Source: Cytospora piceicola (taxonomy: Eukaryota > Ascomycota > Sordariomycetes > Diaporthales > Cytosporaceae). Taken from it: DNA of 64,000 nt. A program made the position numbers and the translations under genes. The notes beneath the pieces are model-generated. The model did not search any database and was not told the origin of the DNA. It worked only from the letters and a program-made list of their open reading frames with translations. Location of the stretch: NCBI GenBank assembly GCA_023375675.1, contig JALQBC010000004.1:310001-374000 (forward strand), written 5' to 3'. Shown one piece after another: positions 34,125 through 46,800 of the stretch (the first letter of the stretch is position 1; each line of letters opens with the position of its first letter).

Positions 34125-37100
34125 GGTATTTGAGAAAGTGTAAAGGGTGTGAGAACCGGGGGCCGAGGGCCGAGCGTAACGCTACCTAATTTAGCGTGTG
34201 ACGGCGCTCGATTAGCGGGGCGCCGGCTCGCCTACGGCCCTCGAGGCTAAGACACCCCCCCCTCTCTAACGGCGCCGCTAAGGCCGTAATATTGCGAGAG
34301 GAATATAAACAGTCGCGTTAATTTATACTATTGTAGGTTGTGTTATTTTTAACGTAATAGGCTTACTTTATTACTATAAATATATAGACGGCTGAGTAAA
34401 CGTAGTTGTTAGCGACCTACCTATTATTATCGCCCCGCCGTTTAACTATTACGATCGTAACCTATAGTGTTTTATTTATTTATTAGTATAGCTATCTAAT
34501 ATACGGAGCTATATCTTACCTAACTTAGCTAGTACTTACCTTATAACGCCGACGCTGTGCCTAAATAGCGATAACGGTACGCCGGCTTCGAGCTTAAAGA
34601 TAATAACGTTGTAAAGGTTACTCCGGCCGACTACCTGCTTTTATAAGACTTTTTTACTAACGTCTAGTTAAAGAAAAGAGCTAGTAATATGTATAGTAAA
34701 TCGCTTAAGGCTGTTACCGCTAACAGCCTATTTATTATTAAATATTACTTCTGTAAATATTATTAACAGTATATAAAATCGAGGGGTAAAGGTATTAAAT
34801 ATAAAATAGGTAATAGCTATACTGTATACCCCGCGTGTGTAGTAGTGATAAAGACGTTTAAGGTAGCCGGGTAAAAGTTAATAGATAACTTAGACTTCGT
34901 AAGTAGGTATAAACTGCTATAAAATAAAGAGTGTTAACCGGTAAGAAGGTTTTATTTAGGTACTACGGTTTTTATAATAATAACTACGACCTGACGTACT
35001 GTAATGGCGCTTACTACTCTCGCGGCTTAGCTAACGCTATTAAAAGATATTTCGAACGCGGCTATAGCCTCGAGAAAGGTTAGGTAAACAGTATATAGAA
35101 GAAGGACGTCGAGTCGTAGTGTAAGGTAAAATTATATAGGGCCTGCGACGTGTAGCCTATTAACTTAGCCGTTTTTCGTAACTAGAAGAAATCGATTCGA
35201 GTAAAAAGGGTAGTAAAAGAAGCGACGATTAGCGATAGCTTTGTACGGTAGCGATGGGTAAAACGTTACGCTAGGTAGTAGTATTAGTAAGTTTTTCTTT
35301 TAGTAAGTTTAAAAGACTAAGACTTACTGTAATTAAGCGCGACGATATCTTCGCGTAGTTATAAAACGAGAAACTGCTTTATATAGCTATTAACTTATAT
35401 AATCGTACGGCAGGGGAGGAGAAAAAGGTATCTTACGGCCTAGTGTTTATACCGCTTAAGCTAAATGCTTTTATAAGCGGTACCCTTTAGAGCTACGGCC
35501 GTTTTATATTACTTAATAACTTATATAAAACTAACCGTTTAAGCTAGTACCTCTTTATTGTTTAAGCTTGTGATAACTATAGCTGTTAAAGGCAGGGCGC
35601 TTTTTTTCTAACGTAAAGCTAGTACGTGTAGGTAATCGAAAATTATTTAGCTGTTATTAAGTAGCTGATATTAAGCTAAAAGCTAGAATAGGTAATAAAC
35701 GACGATTCTAGTGCTAAATAGCGGGGCTTCTGTAATTTCTTGCGTTATAGTTAAAGTAGACAGGTTATCTCGCTATTCTATTAAAAGCACTAGACGAAGG
35801 TAGTAGAAAAGCGTATACCTAGAAGGGCTCTTAGCGTTACCTGTAAATAGTATTAAAAAGCAGTATATAATATAGTTAACGAGGAGGAATATAGGCTGTT
35901 TTACTAAAAGGCTGTTAACGCCGTACCTAAAGTATGTAAGGTATAGAAGGTATACCTTTAAAAGAAGCTGTTAGATAGTAAAAACTTTAGGTAGGTATTG
36001 TAGGCGAGATAAGTTTTACTTTTAATGTTTTACTTAGGCCTTTACTATATAACCTTTTTTATTAATATGTGAGTTTCGTATTAGATTTCACGTGCCGATT
36101 CTTTTTTAAGTATCTACGATATCGCTGTTAAAAGGCTTTTACAGCTATTTAAAGAGGGATAAGGTGAAAAGGGAGATAAATAAGTATACCTTATTAAAAA
36201 CTGCCTAATATACGTTTAACGTATGTACGTAATAGTATAAAAAAGCTTAAGGCGTAACGGCTAAGAAGTCTATTAGGAAGATACTAAACCTTACCGTTTA
36301 TTCTAGCTACTTTACTACTATCCTTACTACCCTATAACAACGCTAAATAGAGCAGATATAGAAGGCTAAAAGCGACGACGAGAATAGCGATACCCTCTTT
36401 TATAAGGCTAACGTTTATAAGCTTAAATACCTTTACCGATTTTAGCGGCGGTAGCGGCTATTTTATACTTATATATAGCGGAAGTATTTATATAAGGGCG
36501 AGAAGATTACCGAGGTATAGTTTAAGCAGGTTTATATACTTTTTACGTAAAGCGGCTAGCTTGTTTACTACTAGACTTTTAACGACCTTTTCGTCGATTA
36601 CGTTTAAAGTAAAATAGAGCTAGTATATAAGGAATAGAAGTAAGTAACACTACGATTCCTATACTATTAAAGTAGCTATAGACTAACGATACCTTTAGAC
36701 GCTATTAGGCCCTTACGCGTAGGTTGTAAACTAACCGCGTTAAGGCGAAAGAGATCTAGTTTAAGTAGGTAGAACAGCTACAGGCTGTGTAGTATAGTTT
36801 AGTAAAACTATTACAGGCTATTAGCGATTAAGGCGAGTCTTTATTATAGATTATAAGAAGCTTAGATAGCTGTTTTATATAAGAAGCTACGAATATATAG
36901 GGCCTTTTCTCGGTAATAGTAACGACGGCGAGGTTTACGATAGTGCTTAAAGTAGTATAGTTAGGCGTGCCTATCGCGTCTACGTAGGTAAGTATAACCG
37001 GGTATAACTTTAAAGCTGTTTATATAGTATTTATTAATAAATATATTTAATAAACGATAACCTCGTTTCCTTTTGTAGGCCTTACGCGATAACCTGCGAA

Positions 37101-37842
37101 ACCTCTTACGTAATAACTCTTCTTTATAAATATACCTACCGCGATACCTTTACCTGCGATACCCTTTTCGCTAGCGACCTTTTAACGGCCGGCAGTACTT
37201 ATAATATATAACTAGTTACAGCTAGGTATACCTGCTTCTTTTATAGGAAGTTTATATATAATATCAGGCGGCGGGTCCTTATAGGCGAGCTTTATAGTTT
37301 ACGCTAAACGGGCGCTATATACCGCTACGGTAGCGCTTATAACATTAAAAAGAGTACGGCTAAGGGTTATAACGACGCTTATAATAGCTTTATTTACTAC
37401 GCCGTAAGGGGTTAATACTATACTGTAGTAGTATATACAGGGAGTTTCTAATGCTTTTAATGAGTCTACTACGTGTTATTTTACTAGCTAATAGTCTTAT
37501 AGCTATTATAGTATTTCCTTTAGCCCGCCTGTTTTAAGTAGGTATAACGGCGGTAGCCTAGCTAGCACTTTATTAAGAGGAACGATTCTAAGGCTAACAT
37601 ATAGACTTTATATATAGAACGTACCTATAGGCGATAACACTGTATACGGCATTTCTACCGAGATAGAAATAGCGATAGGGGGCCTGCCTTAGTAGCTATT
37701 GTTATAACTAGGCGCGTCTGGGTGTGACGGAAATGTGGGCTGTAAGCACGGTTATATATAAGTCTTAGTGGTACCCTGCTAGTCTGAGACTTAGCTAACA
37801 CGATTCCAGATCAGGTTAGCAGTTAATACTTTCTCAAATACC
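34125..37842. mobile_element. RIP-degraded transposable element, class not determined
   Basis: From about 34180 to 37720 the base composition changes sharply. The dinucleotides CA and TG almost vanish while TA is everywhere and CG is kept (for example no CA in 34381-34440, 35341-35400 or 35521-35580). That is the footprint of near-saturated CpA-to-TpA mutation by RIP, which acts only on duplicated DNA. All frames are full of stops, and I could not recover a recognisable transposase or reverse transcriptase. A perfect 15-bp inverted repeat, GGTATTTGAGAAAGT, marks the edges at 34125-34139 and 37828-37842. No target-site duplication is visible, so these may not be the true ends. Confidence 0.75.
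34160..34175 (+). repeat. edge direct repeat, left copy
   Basis: GGGCCGAGGGCCGAGC, 20 bp inside the left inverted repeat. A copy with one mismatch is at 37859-37874, 16 bp beyond the right inverted repeat. The similarity extends loosely downstream (CGCT..AC..ATTTAG type). Confidence 0.7.
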
Positions 37843-37858
37843 GTTAAACCGTCGTGGC

Positions 37859-37874
37859 GGGCCGCGGGCCGAGC
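37859..37874 (+). repeat. edge direct repeat, right copy
   Basis: GGGCCGCGGGCCGAGC, direct repeat (15 of 16 bases) of 34160-34175, in the same orientation. Confidence 0.7.
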
Positions 37875-40167
37875 ATTGATCGCTCTACACATTAGGTAAT
37901 CCGTACCGGTGACCTCGTCCCTGGGTCCACCGGGATGCCTGGGCACATGTGCAGTCAATTGACCTCAGTGACCCGCTTACTCCACCTTAAGTGCTTTAGT
38001 GTGTTCCTGGTTAGTGCGCCAAACTGTCTCCTCAGCCGGGGTTTCCCCGATAAAACAAAACAGCCAAGACAAGCCTTTCGACATGGGATGATTGATACCT
38101 GTGGCTTCAGTGCGCTCACATTTTTCCAAGGGGATACTGTCCGTTTGCATGCAAGTGATGTATGCCGCTCATCAAGGGTTACAGCTTGTGTAGGTAGAGG
38201 TACCCGATAAGTCTCGGGATGAGCCAATGCACTCTGTCGGTTTAATTTCAGGGCACCCACGAAGAAACACTGGAGGTGTGCTAGGTGCTTGTGCACCTTT
38301 TTTTGGCCCCCGTACCTGCATTAGTGCCAGGGGACCCGTTTCTCCTAGAAAAGACTAGTCCGCCCACACCAAGCGCCACAGACTACTACAAGCAGTAGCC
38401 AGTGACACCACATACGCACCAGCAGATACGCACCATGGATCGTATGGACGTCACGATTTCTGCTCACTGCGCCGTATGCGCTCCGTGTTTGGTGCGCATG
38501 ATTGGACTACTTGGACTAGGCAGGTTGGTTATCCACAACCATGACCAGGGCAAAGAGGTGGATGTTGCTCGGAATATGGCCACAGTGGCAAGGATGCAAG
38601 CGACTTGTCGCTTCCTCAATCGGTCTGTCGGGTCAACTGAGCTTTTGTGTGTGTGGCGAACGTGTCAGCGTGTCTCGATATGCCTGTTGGCCCTTCTGCA
38701 AGGCAACGCAAGTGTGTTTGTGGGCATGCAGTCCAGCCCAGCCTAGCCCCAGCCCAGCTCATCATCACCGGTCTGTTCGTCCTTTGGTTCGTCCGTCCGT
38801 TTCGGTCGAGCCAGACCTGACCGGCGAGGCCCTGCAACACAGGCTCGAAAGGGCGAGGGATTGTTCTGGTGCGCAACAAACACGAAGACGAGGCTTTCCG
38901 CAGTTCCAAGGTTGCAATGAGTGGGTGGACTGGTGGACAAGCAGGTGAGGGGTGGACTTGGTGGACAGTGAATAGTGGACACTTGGGACTTGGGATGGAT
39001 GTATGCAGGTCACTCTCACTGATCGACTTCGTGGAGTGAGTGCCCTGATGGTGAGTGCGAGAAACAGAGCATAAGACTGTCCACAGGCACAGACAGGTAG
39101 GTACTTGATGTATGTAGTGTACAATACATACATGATGGATACACCTGGGCATACCTAGGTAACGCTAAAGTAACCCTGGAACATGGACAGGGATTGATTG
39201 TGGGCAGTCAGGACCTCTCAGGACTCCTCAGGCCCCCCCGCCCTTCCCCTACCTCCGTACTCAGGTGGCCAATCACGAACCTACTATGAGAACCAGGGGT
39301 GTCCCCACCATCCCACCCCTCGTCTTCCTTCCCTTTTCTTCTCCTTGGGCCCTGGCTGCCCTGGGCGGCGCTTCTTCTTCTATGTACTGGCTCCCCCGTC
39401 GCCGTCCGCGCCGCTCTCTCCGTCTCCTTTTTCCCTTTTCTCCTCTCCTGTCCATCGTGATCACTCACCGTCAATCCACCTTCAAGCCGTCGCTGAATCG
39501 CCCTCCTATTCTCTCTTCCCTCTCCTTTTTTCTTCCCCTCCCCGCTTCTTCCTATGTTCTAACCACAGTCACTCCCTTGGACCCCCATTGCTCTTTTAGC
39601 CAATTCTCGGGTCCCCGTTCAATCCTTCCGGGCGATTCCATTTACATTCTTTCGGCTAACGCGAATACCACCGTTGACCTGAACCCGCTTTTGCATCAAC
39701 AAGCCTGCCACATCCTTTGACACGAAATCCCCTATCGACAGGAATTTGTCTTGACCTCTTCAACCAACCCATTACCTCCTGCCCTCTGCATTTGCAACTT
39801 GCCCTCCGGTTGTATTGCAATTGGTCCAGGACGACACTCCTTTTACCCATTTGGTCTTTGCTACTTCTATACACTCATTATACTCTATACTACATCGATC
39901 CCCGAGTCATTCGGTCGACCGATCTACGATACACCGTCTGTCTTACCACTCATACTAGAGATCTAATCTCCTGAGCACACTGGGGTCACTCGAACAAGTC
40001 GCGACACGGGTACACACGCGCGCGCACACCAGTACCAACCAACCAACCCTATTGTTTCGAAACGGGAAAGACGCCGAAACATACCATTTCGTTTGTGTAG
40101 AGAGAACCAGCTTGGCTTGTCTTGGTATATCACGGCTGTCACCACGAGTCTTCATCGTCAGCCCGAA
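37875..40167. other. gene-poor region, right half, and homeobox gene leader
   Basis: No supported gene. Base composition is normal again. Short frames on both strands (38402-38746 plus, 39152-38616 minus and others) lack features. From about 39300 the plus strand becomes pyrimidine-rich and is probably the promoter and long 5' UTR of the homeodomain gene. Confidence 0.55.
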
Positions 40168-42161
40168 ATGGCCACCAATATTGAAGATTCGGGCATAGCA
40201 GCCCAACATGCTACTGCCCAGTCGGACTCTGCCAACTCGCCAGCTTTAGTACCTACTCCTGTCTCTGCCGGCAACCCGGGCAAGACACAAACACCATCAC
40301 CCGCCACGCCTGGCTCACACAATGCCGGCTCTTCGTCAAAACGTCCGCCTCGGAAGAGTACCTTGACGCAGCAGCAGAAGAACCAGAAGCGACAGCGGGC
40401 GACACAAGATCAACTATCGACATTGGAGATGGAATTCAACAAGAACCCCACCCCCACAGCAAATGTCCGGGAACGAATTGCGGAGGAAATTAATATGACT
40501 GAGCGTTCAGTCCAGATCTGGTTCCAGAACAGGTATGACTTTATATACATATATATATTTCCCATTTTTTATTCGTTGTAGACGAACATGAGGCTAAGTA
40601 ATTATCTAGGCGCGCCAAGATCAAGGCTTTGGCAAAAAAGAGCCTGGAGACGGGCGAGGACTTTGACGCGATACCAGAGTCCATGCGCACTTACCTGGCT
40701 ATGCAGGCTATGGAGTCCGGGAAAGGACTCGGAGCAGGATTCCTCGGACGCGGCCTGATGCCCTACGGCCACGGTGGTATGCTCATCGGCGGAGAGCAGA
40801 GTGGACAGGGCAAAGTTTGTGAGTTCAAGCCCGTGAGCCTCCCGCGCGTGCGCTGGCATATCTAACAGATTACAGTGATTCATCATTTGACCTGCCGCTC
40901 CCTCAGCATTGGCAAGTGGACTCGTGTTGGTCAGAACACTATGGACTTGATCATCTTCTACTCTCCTGACAAGTGCACGATGACCTACTATATCAACAAT
41001 GAGCAGGCAGGCTACAAGATCGAGTACCCCTTCGCTTATATCAAGTCAATCTATCTTGAGAACAACGAGGGCGACCCGAACAAGCTTGGCGGCATAATCA
41101 TTGAGTTGAACAGGCCGCCCAACTTCTTCATGGACTCGTCACCAACGACCAACGGCTTCTTCCAGTGTGGCGACTTCACCGAGGACCAACAGGCCTCGCA
41201 ATGCATGGTTCACCACCTTGGTGGCAACCCGAAGGTACTCAGTGGACAGCTGGCCAAGCTGGTCTCCCTGGAGGCTTTCATGAACCGTCACCAAACCAAC
41301 CCCTTCGAGGCTATGCACGCTATCTCCATGTCAGCCCCTGTCTCCCCGACAAACCGTCCGTCTTCGCAACCAAACTTCGGGCAGCCTCATGTGGGCATGT
41401 ACCAGGAGAGTCAGTGGGGTGCTCCACCGCCGCTGCATCCCGGGATGCACCGCGGTCACAAGCGGCAACGTAGCAGGTCCGTTCCGATGCCTGTTGATTT
41501 TTCCTTGTTGCAGACTCCAATGCCATCCTTCTTCATCCAACACCCCTCCGAGAATCAAGGGCAACAACACAGCCCCAACATTTTCGCCCCCGTCCCTCAG
41601 CAACCACATGTGGGTGGCTTGGGACCCAACTTGCGCATCGACACGCAAGCCGGCTTTGGACTCGACATGCGGCAGTATCCTATGTCAGCTACGACCGCCC
41701 CCTCGCCTTCGGACTATTCTAGTCCGAACTACTTCAGTCAGGCCCCTGAGAGCACGCCAATGCCTGCTTCCAACTACAACACACCTTATGGAGGCGCTTT
41801 CCTCTCGCCAATGGTCAATCCGTCGAGTCTCGTGCCCCAGTCCGTATCTCCCCTTTCGTTCACCAGCCATGGGGATCCGGCCATTGTCGACCAGTCACCC
41901 CCACTTTCGATGGTCGGCCGGCCTGGTTCGTCAGATCTGTACCCGGTGCATGAATCCGCTGTCTCGGACGATGGCACGAGTTTGAACGAAATGTACTCGA
42001 AGCACACGATTAATCTGCCCATGCACCCACCGCACTCGCCAGTATATGTCGAGACAAGTCAGGCGGACCTGGACATGAACTCGCTCGTATCGTTTGACCA
42101 CGTTGAGCCGGCGAGCCTCTCGCCCGAGAGTATGCAGCATATGCCCGTCAACGAATCATGA
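40168..42161 (+). CDS. homeodomain transcription factor
   Basis: Three exons, join(40168..40532, 40610..40814, 40869..42161), give 620 residues. The homeodomain covers about residues 70-135 ([20 protein letters not shown], then [20 protein letters not shown]), with the WFQNRRAK recognition helix split by the first intron. A conserved region follows ([64 protein letters not shown]) that accompanies this type of fungal homeodomain. The C-terminal 330 residues are Pro/Ser/Gln-rich and disordered, with a basic patch GHKRQRSR. Protein class is sure: a nuclear DNA-binding regulator. I cannot assign it to one named fungal HOX gene; orthologues of such genes control conidiation and development. The third exon's acceptor (TCTAACAG) was chosen because it keeps phase. 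Confidence 0.92.
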
Positions 42162-43863
42162 TGAGGCTGGTCCGCATTGCCGGTTGCAGCGCCTGTCTTC
42201 TGAAGCACCTGGATGTGGTGTTGAGATCTACAGGAAATGTCGTATATACCCAGGGATTTGCGTTTCAACCACATGGGGGGAATTGGCGCCGTCATTCCGA
42301 CCGGCGTTCAGGTGATCTTGTCCTTTAATACCATAAGCCGTCTTTGGTGGCAGTCAAATTGTGCCATCTCGCCCGTCGATATATCTTGTTTCCGCTCTTA
42401 TATTCGTGTACGCCATCTTATATTTTTCGAATTTGTTCGTTCTCCCTTTACCCGTCGGCAGCGATCTGTGTGACGATACCTCTTGGCAGATTTCGATCAT
42501 GCGTGTCTGGCACAGCGATCGTGCTCTTTTCTGCGATTGTCATTCAAATTTGCTTTTCGCTCTGCCCTCGAGGGTGGCAGTGTTGATCGATCAACCCCCT
42601 TGACTCATTATCATGGGCTCAGAGGCACCTAATAGCTATTGTTGAGTACATCTGGGAGGTGCTGTGTCCACCACCCGAGGCTTGTTGGTCTTTTACACCT
42701 CATTACTATTTGTCGCACACGGAGGTCTGCAGGAAGAGACAGTTCTGGGGTCAGGGCCCAGGAGGCTAATTCTTATTATTGCCCATGGAACACAAGAAGA
42801 GACCTATGGCTTGTTTCGCGGTTCTCATGGGAAGCTTGAGGTCATATAATCTCTGAGAGATGGGATTGGTGACCATTCTACGGTCTGGATCATGTATCGG
42901 ACTTGCGTCTTGGAGAGGATAGCAGTCCGATTCGTCCTTTTTCGTTTTGAAAGAAGGAAAAAGGACAACTTGATTCCAGACACTATTTTAGGGAAATAGG
43001 ATAGGTGTGTTGGCGGGCCAAGGCGTTCTTGGCTGGAATGGAAACATGTTTTGAAAGGATTGTATGTCCCAATTGCATTATGCGCCAGGGCTGTGATGTC
43101 GTGTTTCTATTTTTCGTATACGCCTCCCCAAAAGGCCCCAAGACTTAAGAGGCTTTGTCGCGTCGATAGCGTATAACCTTACGAAGCTTCTGGGGATTTC
43201 CGCGCTAACTGCCCACATCCGCATTGTCTTGGTGTAGGAGTTGGCTGGCGGTCGGAAGACTAGTCTTCTACTACGTTTTGGCTAGCGACTCCAAGCCCGA
43301 AAATATTGGACGGCGTCGTCGTCAGCCGTTGCGTTGTGGGGCTGTATCGACCACTCGGAACCCTTGTATTCAAGCCGACGACTGCCGGACGGCATGCCAT
43401 TGGAACAAAACGGGACCGGGCACTTGGCTGCCGTGCTGCGGCATGAGGTCACTTGAGTCAATCACTTCGAAGCTCGATGAACTGTTACAGGAAGACTTGA
43501 TGTGTAAGTCTGAATAAGGTTCTCCCCAAGTTCTCCGATCATTGTTCTTCTCCAGTGCAGCAATTCTGTGTCAGTATAGTCGGATACCACCATGATCTTC
43601 TCTGAGGTTTAGACGTTGTCTTTTTCTTCTCATTCTCTTTGTTGGAAGAGCCTCTCACTCTCTTTTGAGACTGCTGTCGAGTTCCAAGTTGGATCCGGCT
43701 GTGGCTTTTCCTTTATGTCTTTTTGTAATCTTCCTGCATAGAGTCTTTGACTTGGTCAAGCTTGGACACTGTTATCTGGGTCGTCGAGGAAGACGCTGGC
43801 CTCTGGGGGTTTGGCAAATGAGCAGTCACGATCTGTTTCAGACCTTAAAACGCATCAGCCGTC
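42162..43863. other. intergenic, homeobox 3' flank and DNF3-like promoter
   Basis: About 1.7 kb without a recognisable gene. The last 300 bp are T/C-rich (TTCTTCTC type), as expected for the leader of the following gene. Confidence 0.55.
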
Positions 43864-46800
43864 ATGGCAGGAGTTCGACCAGACCGGCGCAGTACCAGCA
43901 TAGACGTACTCCGCTCGGAACTGGAAAATATCGAGGAGGTGGAAGTTCTGGTACAGCCGGGACCGAGTCCTAGAGATATCTCACTAGCAAAAGTTGAAGC
44001 AACTCAGGCAGCAAGAGACATCGGTGAAGGCAGGGAGTCTGGATCACGAAGAGCAAGAAGCACCAGCAGCCGACGGAGTGAAGGTGGCGGTCACATCAGG
44101 TTCTCAAGTGACATACGCCATCACGAACGTCACCGCGGCCATGAGCCTGCCCATCTGCGACTCAACACAGATCTGTACCCCATCCAGAGCAGCGTGGATG
44201 ACACAGAGGCAGCGAGACAGTGGCGGGAAAGTAGGGAGCAGCAAACTACTGCCGAGGAATACGCACCCTCGTCAAGACGGGGCCGGAGGCTCGAATGTGA
44301 AGAACCGAGAATCAACAAAGTGGATTTCGCTGAGCCGACAGTGATTACTTCTCGGCCTCGCCATCGACATCTGCGACTGGGAACTCTCCAGGGAAATGTG
44401 AAGAGCGTGGCCCACGCTGCAGAGGCCAGCGCTACAATATCACGGGCGAAGGACTGGGTAGTACGTCAAAGAGCACGAACAAAACGCTTGAAAAGGGTAC
44501 CAACAGGTCGGTTCAACAAGGCCAGGTTCGCCGAATTATACAGCAAGTGGATCCTCAAAGGGCTTCTACGACAGAAACCATTACCACCAAGTGTCGATGG
44601 GAGGCGTATCCCGCTGATACCTGGCCTAGCAAGGCGGGAGAACTTTTTGGACGAGCGTACGGGTAACCCGTATATTTCCAACTTTATCAGGTCGAGCAGA
44701 TACACGCTCTGGTCCTTTCTACCGAAGCAGATATTCTTCCAGTTCAGCAAACTGGCCAACGCATATTTCTTGACTATCGGGATTCTCCAAATGATACCCG
44801 GTCTTAGCACCACAGGCACATACACGACGATCGGCCCTTTAATAGCATTCGTTGCGATCAGCATGGGCAAGGAAGGCTGGGACGACTATAGGCGTTACAG
44901 GCTGGACAAACTCGAAAACAGCACGGAGGCGTGGGTGCTGGATCCTGCGAGGAGCGTGTCGGCCGAAAAGCGCCAGGGGACGCTCCAGGAGAAGTTCTGG
45001 AGGCGTGGGGACGTGGAAGGGGAAATCCAGGAGCTGGATGAAGTAGCGGAAATGGATAACGAAAACGCCTCGTGGTCCCAAGATGAGGCAGCTCACTGGT
45101 CGAAAGTTCGGTGGGAACAGATCCGCGTGGGGGATATCATCAGGCTGCGTAGGGATGACAACGTCCCTGCTGATACCATACTGCTTCACGCGACGGGGCC
45201 TAATGGCATTGCCTATATTGAAACAATGGCACTGGACGGAGAAACGAATCTCAAGAGCAAACAGGCGTGTCCGCTTTTCGCACAGCATTGCGGATCTTTA
45301 TCTGAGTTACAAGCTTGTGAAGCAGAGGTCGTCTCGGAGGACCCGAATATTGATCTTTACAACTACGAGGGGAAAGCCGTTGTTCACAAGGAGGCGATGC
45401 CTCTGACTTTGAACCAGGTGGTGTACCGAGGTTCGACCCTGCGAAACACCCATGAGGCCGTCGGCGTTGTTGTCAATACCGGAGAAGAATGCAAGATCCG
45501 AATGAACGCGAGCAAAAACGTGCATGCCAAAGCGCCGGCAATGCAGTCCATGGTGAACAAAATTGTCATCTTTCTCGTTTTTGTCGTCATTCTATTATCT
45601 ATCGGCTGCTCTGTCGGGAACATTATCTGGGTAAAGGGTGATGGGGAAAAGGCGTGGTATCTGAACAACGACGTCGTGTCGTTTGGGGAGATTCTTATTG
45701 GCTTTGTCATCGCTTTCAATACACTGATTCCCCTGAGTCTATACGTGTCTTTGGAGATTGTCAAGATTGGGCAGGTTTTACTTCTGAGCGATTTCGATAT
45801 GTACGACCTCAAAACGGACACGCCCATGGTTGCAAACACGACGACAATCCTCGAGGACTTGGGCCAGGTCAGCTATGTTTTCACGGACAAGACGGGTACC
45901 CTGACGGAAAATCTTATGAAGTTCCGCAAGATGAGTGTAGCTGGCACTGCATGGCTTCACGACATGGACATTCAACGCGAAGCTGAGGTGTTGGGGGCCA
46001 AGTTTACTAAAGGCAAGGCAAAACAGTTTGATCGATCCTCCATGAGCACGACAATGTCGGAAACAATGGGTGATCATCTGATGCCAGACTCTGGTTCCAA
46101 TGTCTTTCCACCCGGGAGGCCGAGCTCAGTCTGGACGTCAACAGCACGGCCTAGTCATGCTCAACCACAGATGAGAACGGAGAGCATGCTGCAGTATATT
46201 CGCCAAAGACCACATTCGCCGTTTTCGAAGATAGCACGCCAGTTCGTACTCTGCATAGCTCTATGCCATACCTGTTTACCAGAGAAGAAAGCCAACGGCG
46301 AGATCGAATTCCAGGCAGCCTCGCCAGATGAGCTTGCCTTGGTTGAAGCAGCGCAGGACCTGGGATTTCTTGTCATCGACCGGCCTGCGCAAAGTATGAA
46401 GCTGAAATTTCTCAACGAGGAGGGCAACTTAACTACGGAGGAATACGGGATCATTGACGTTATAGAGTTCAGCAGCAAGCGCAAGCGGATGTCCATTATC
46501 ATCCGCCTGCCCGACGGCAGGATTTGTGTCTTCACTAAAGGTGCTGACAGCGTCATCGTGCCCCGACTCAAGCTCAACAAGCTCGCGTTAGAAACAGCTT
46601 CCGTTGTCGATAGGAAGGCAAGCATCCGTAAAAGTATGGAACAAGAGAAAGCCTTGCGGAGGCTTAGCATGCACAGTGTTCGGAACAGCACCTCTGTTGC
46701 CCGTGCTGCCAGCAGCATCTTCGGAAGGAGGAGTACCGCGAAGAGATCTGCAAGTACTCACCGCCAGCGATCAAGCGTCGTCATGGACGAGGTTGACTCG

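Noticed and set aside
34180..37720. Starship captain (DUF3435 tyrosine recombinase) or other named transposase in the RIP island
   Set aside because: I tried to read through the mutated stops in several places and found no convincing family motif; assigning a class would be a guess.
40875..40880. Start of a separate gene at the third homeobox exon
   Set aside because: The segment begins in the middle of a conserved region and is joined in phase to exon 2 by a good intron.
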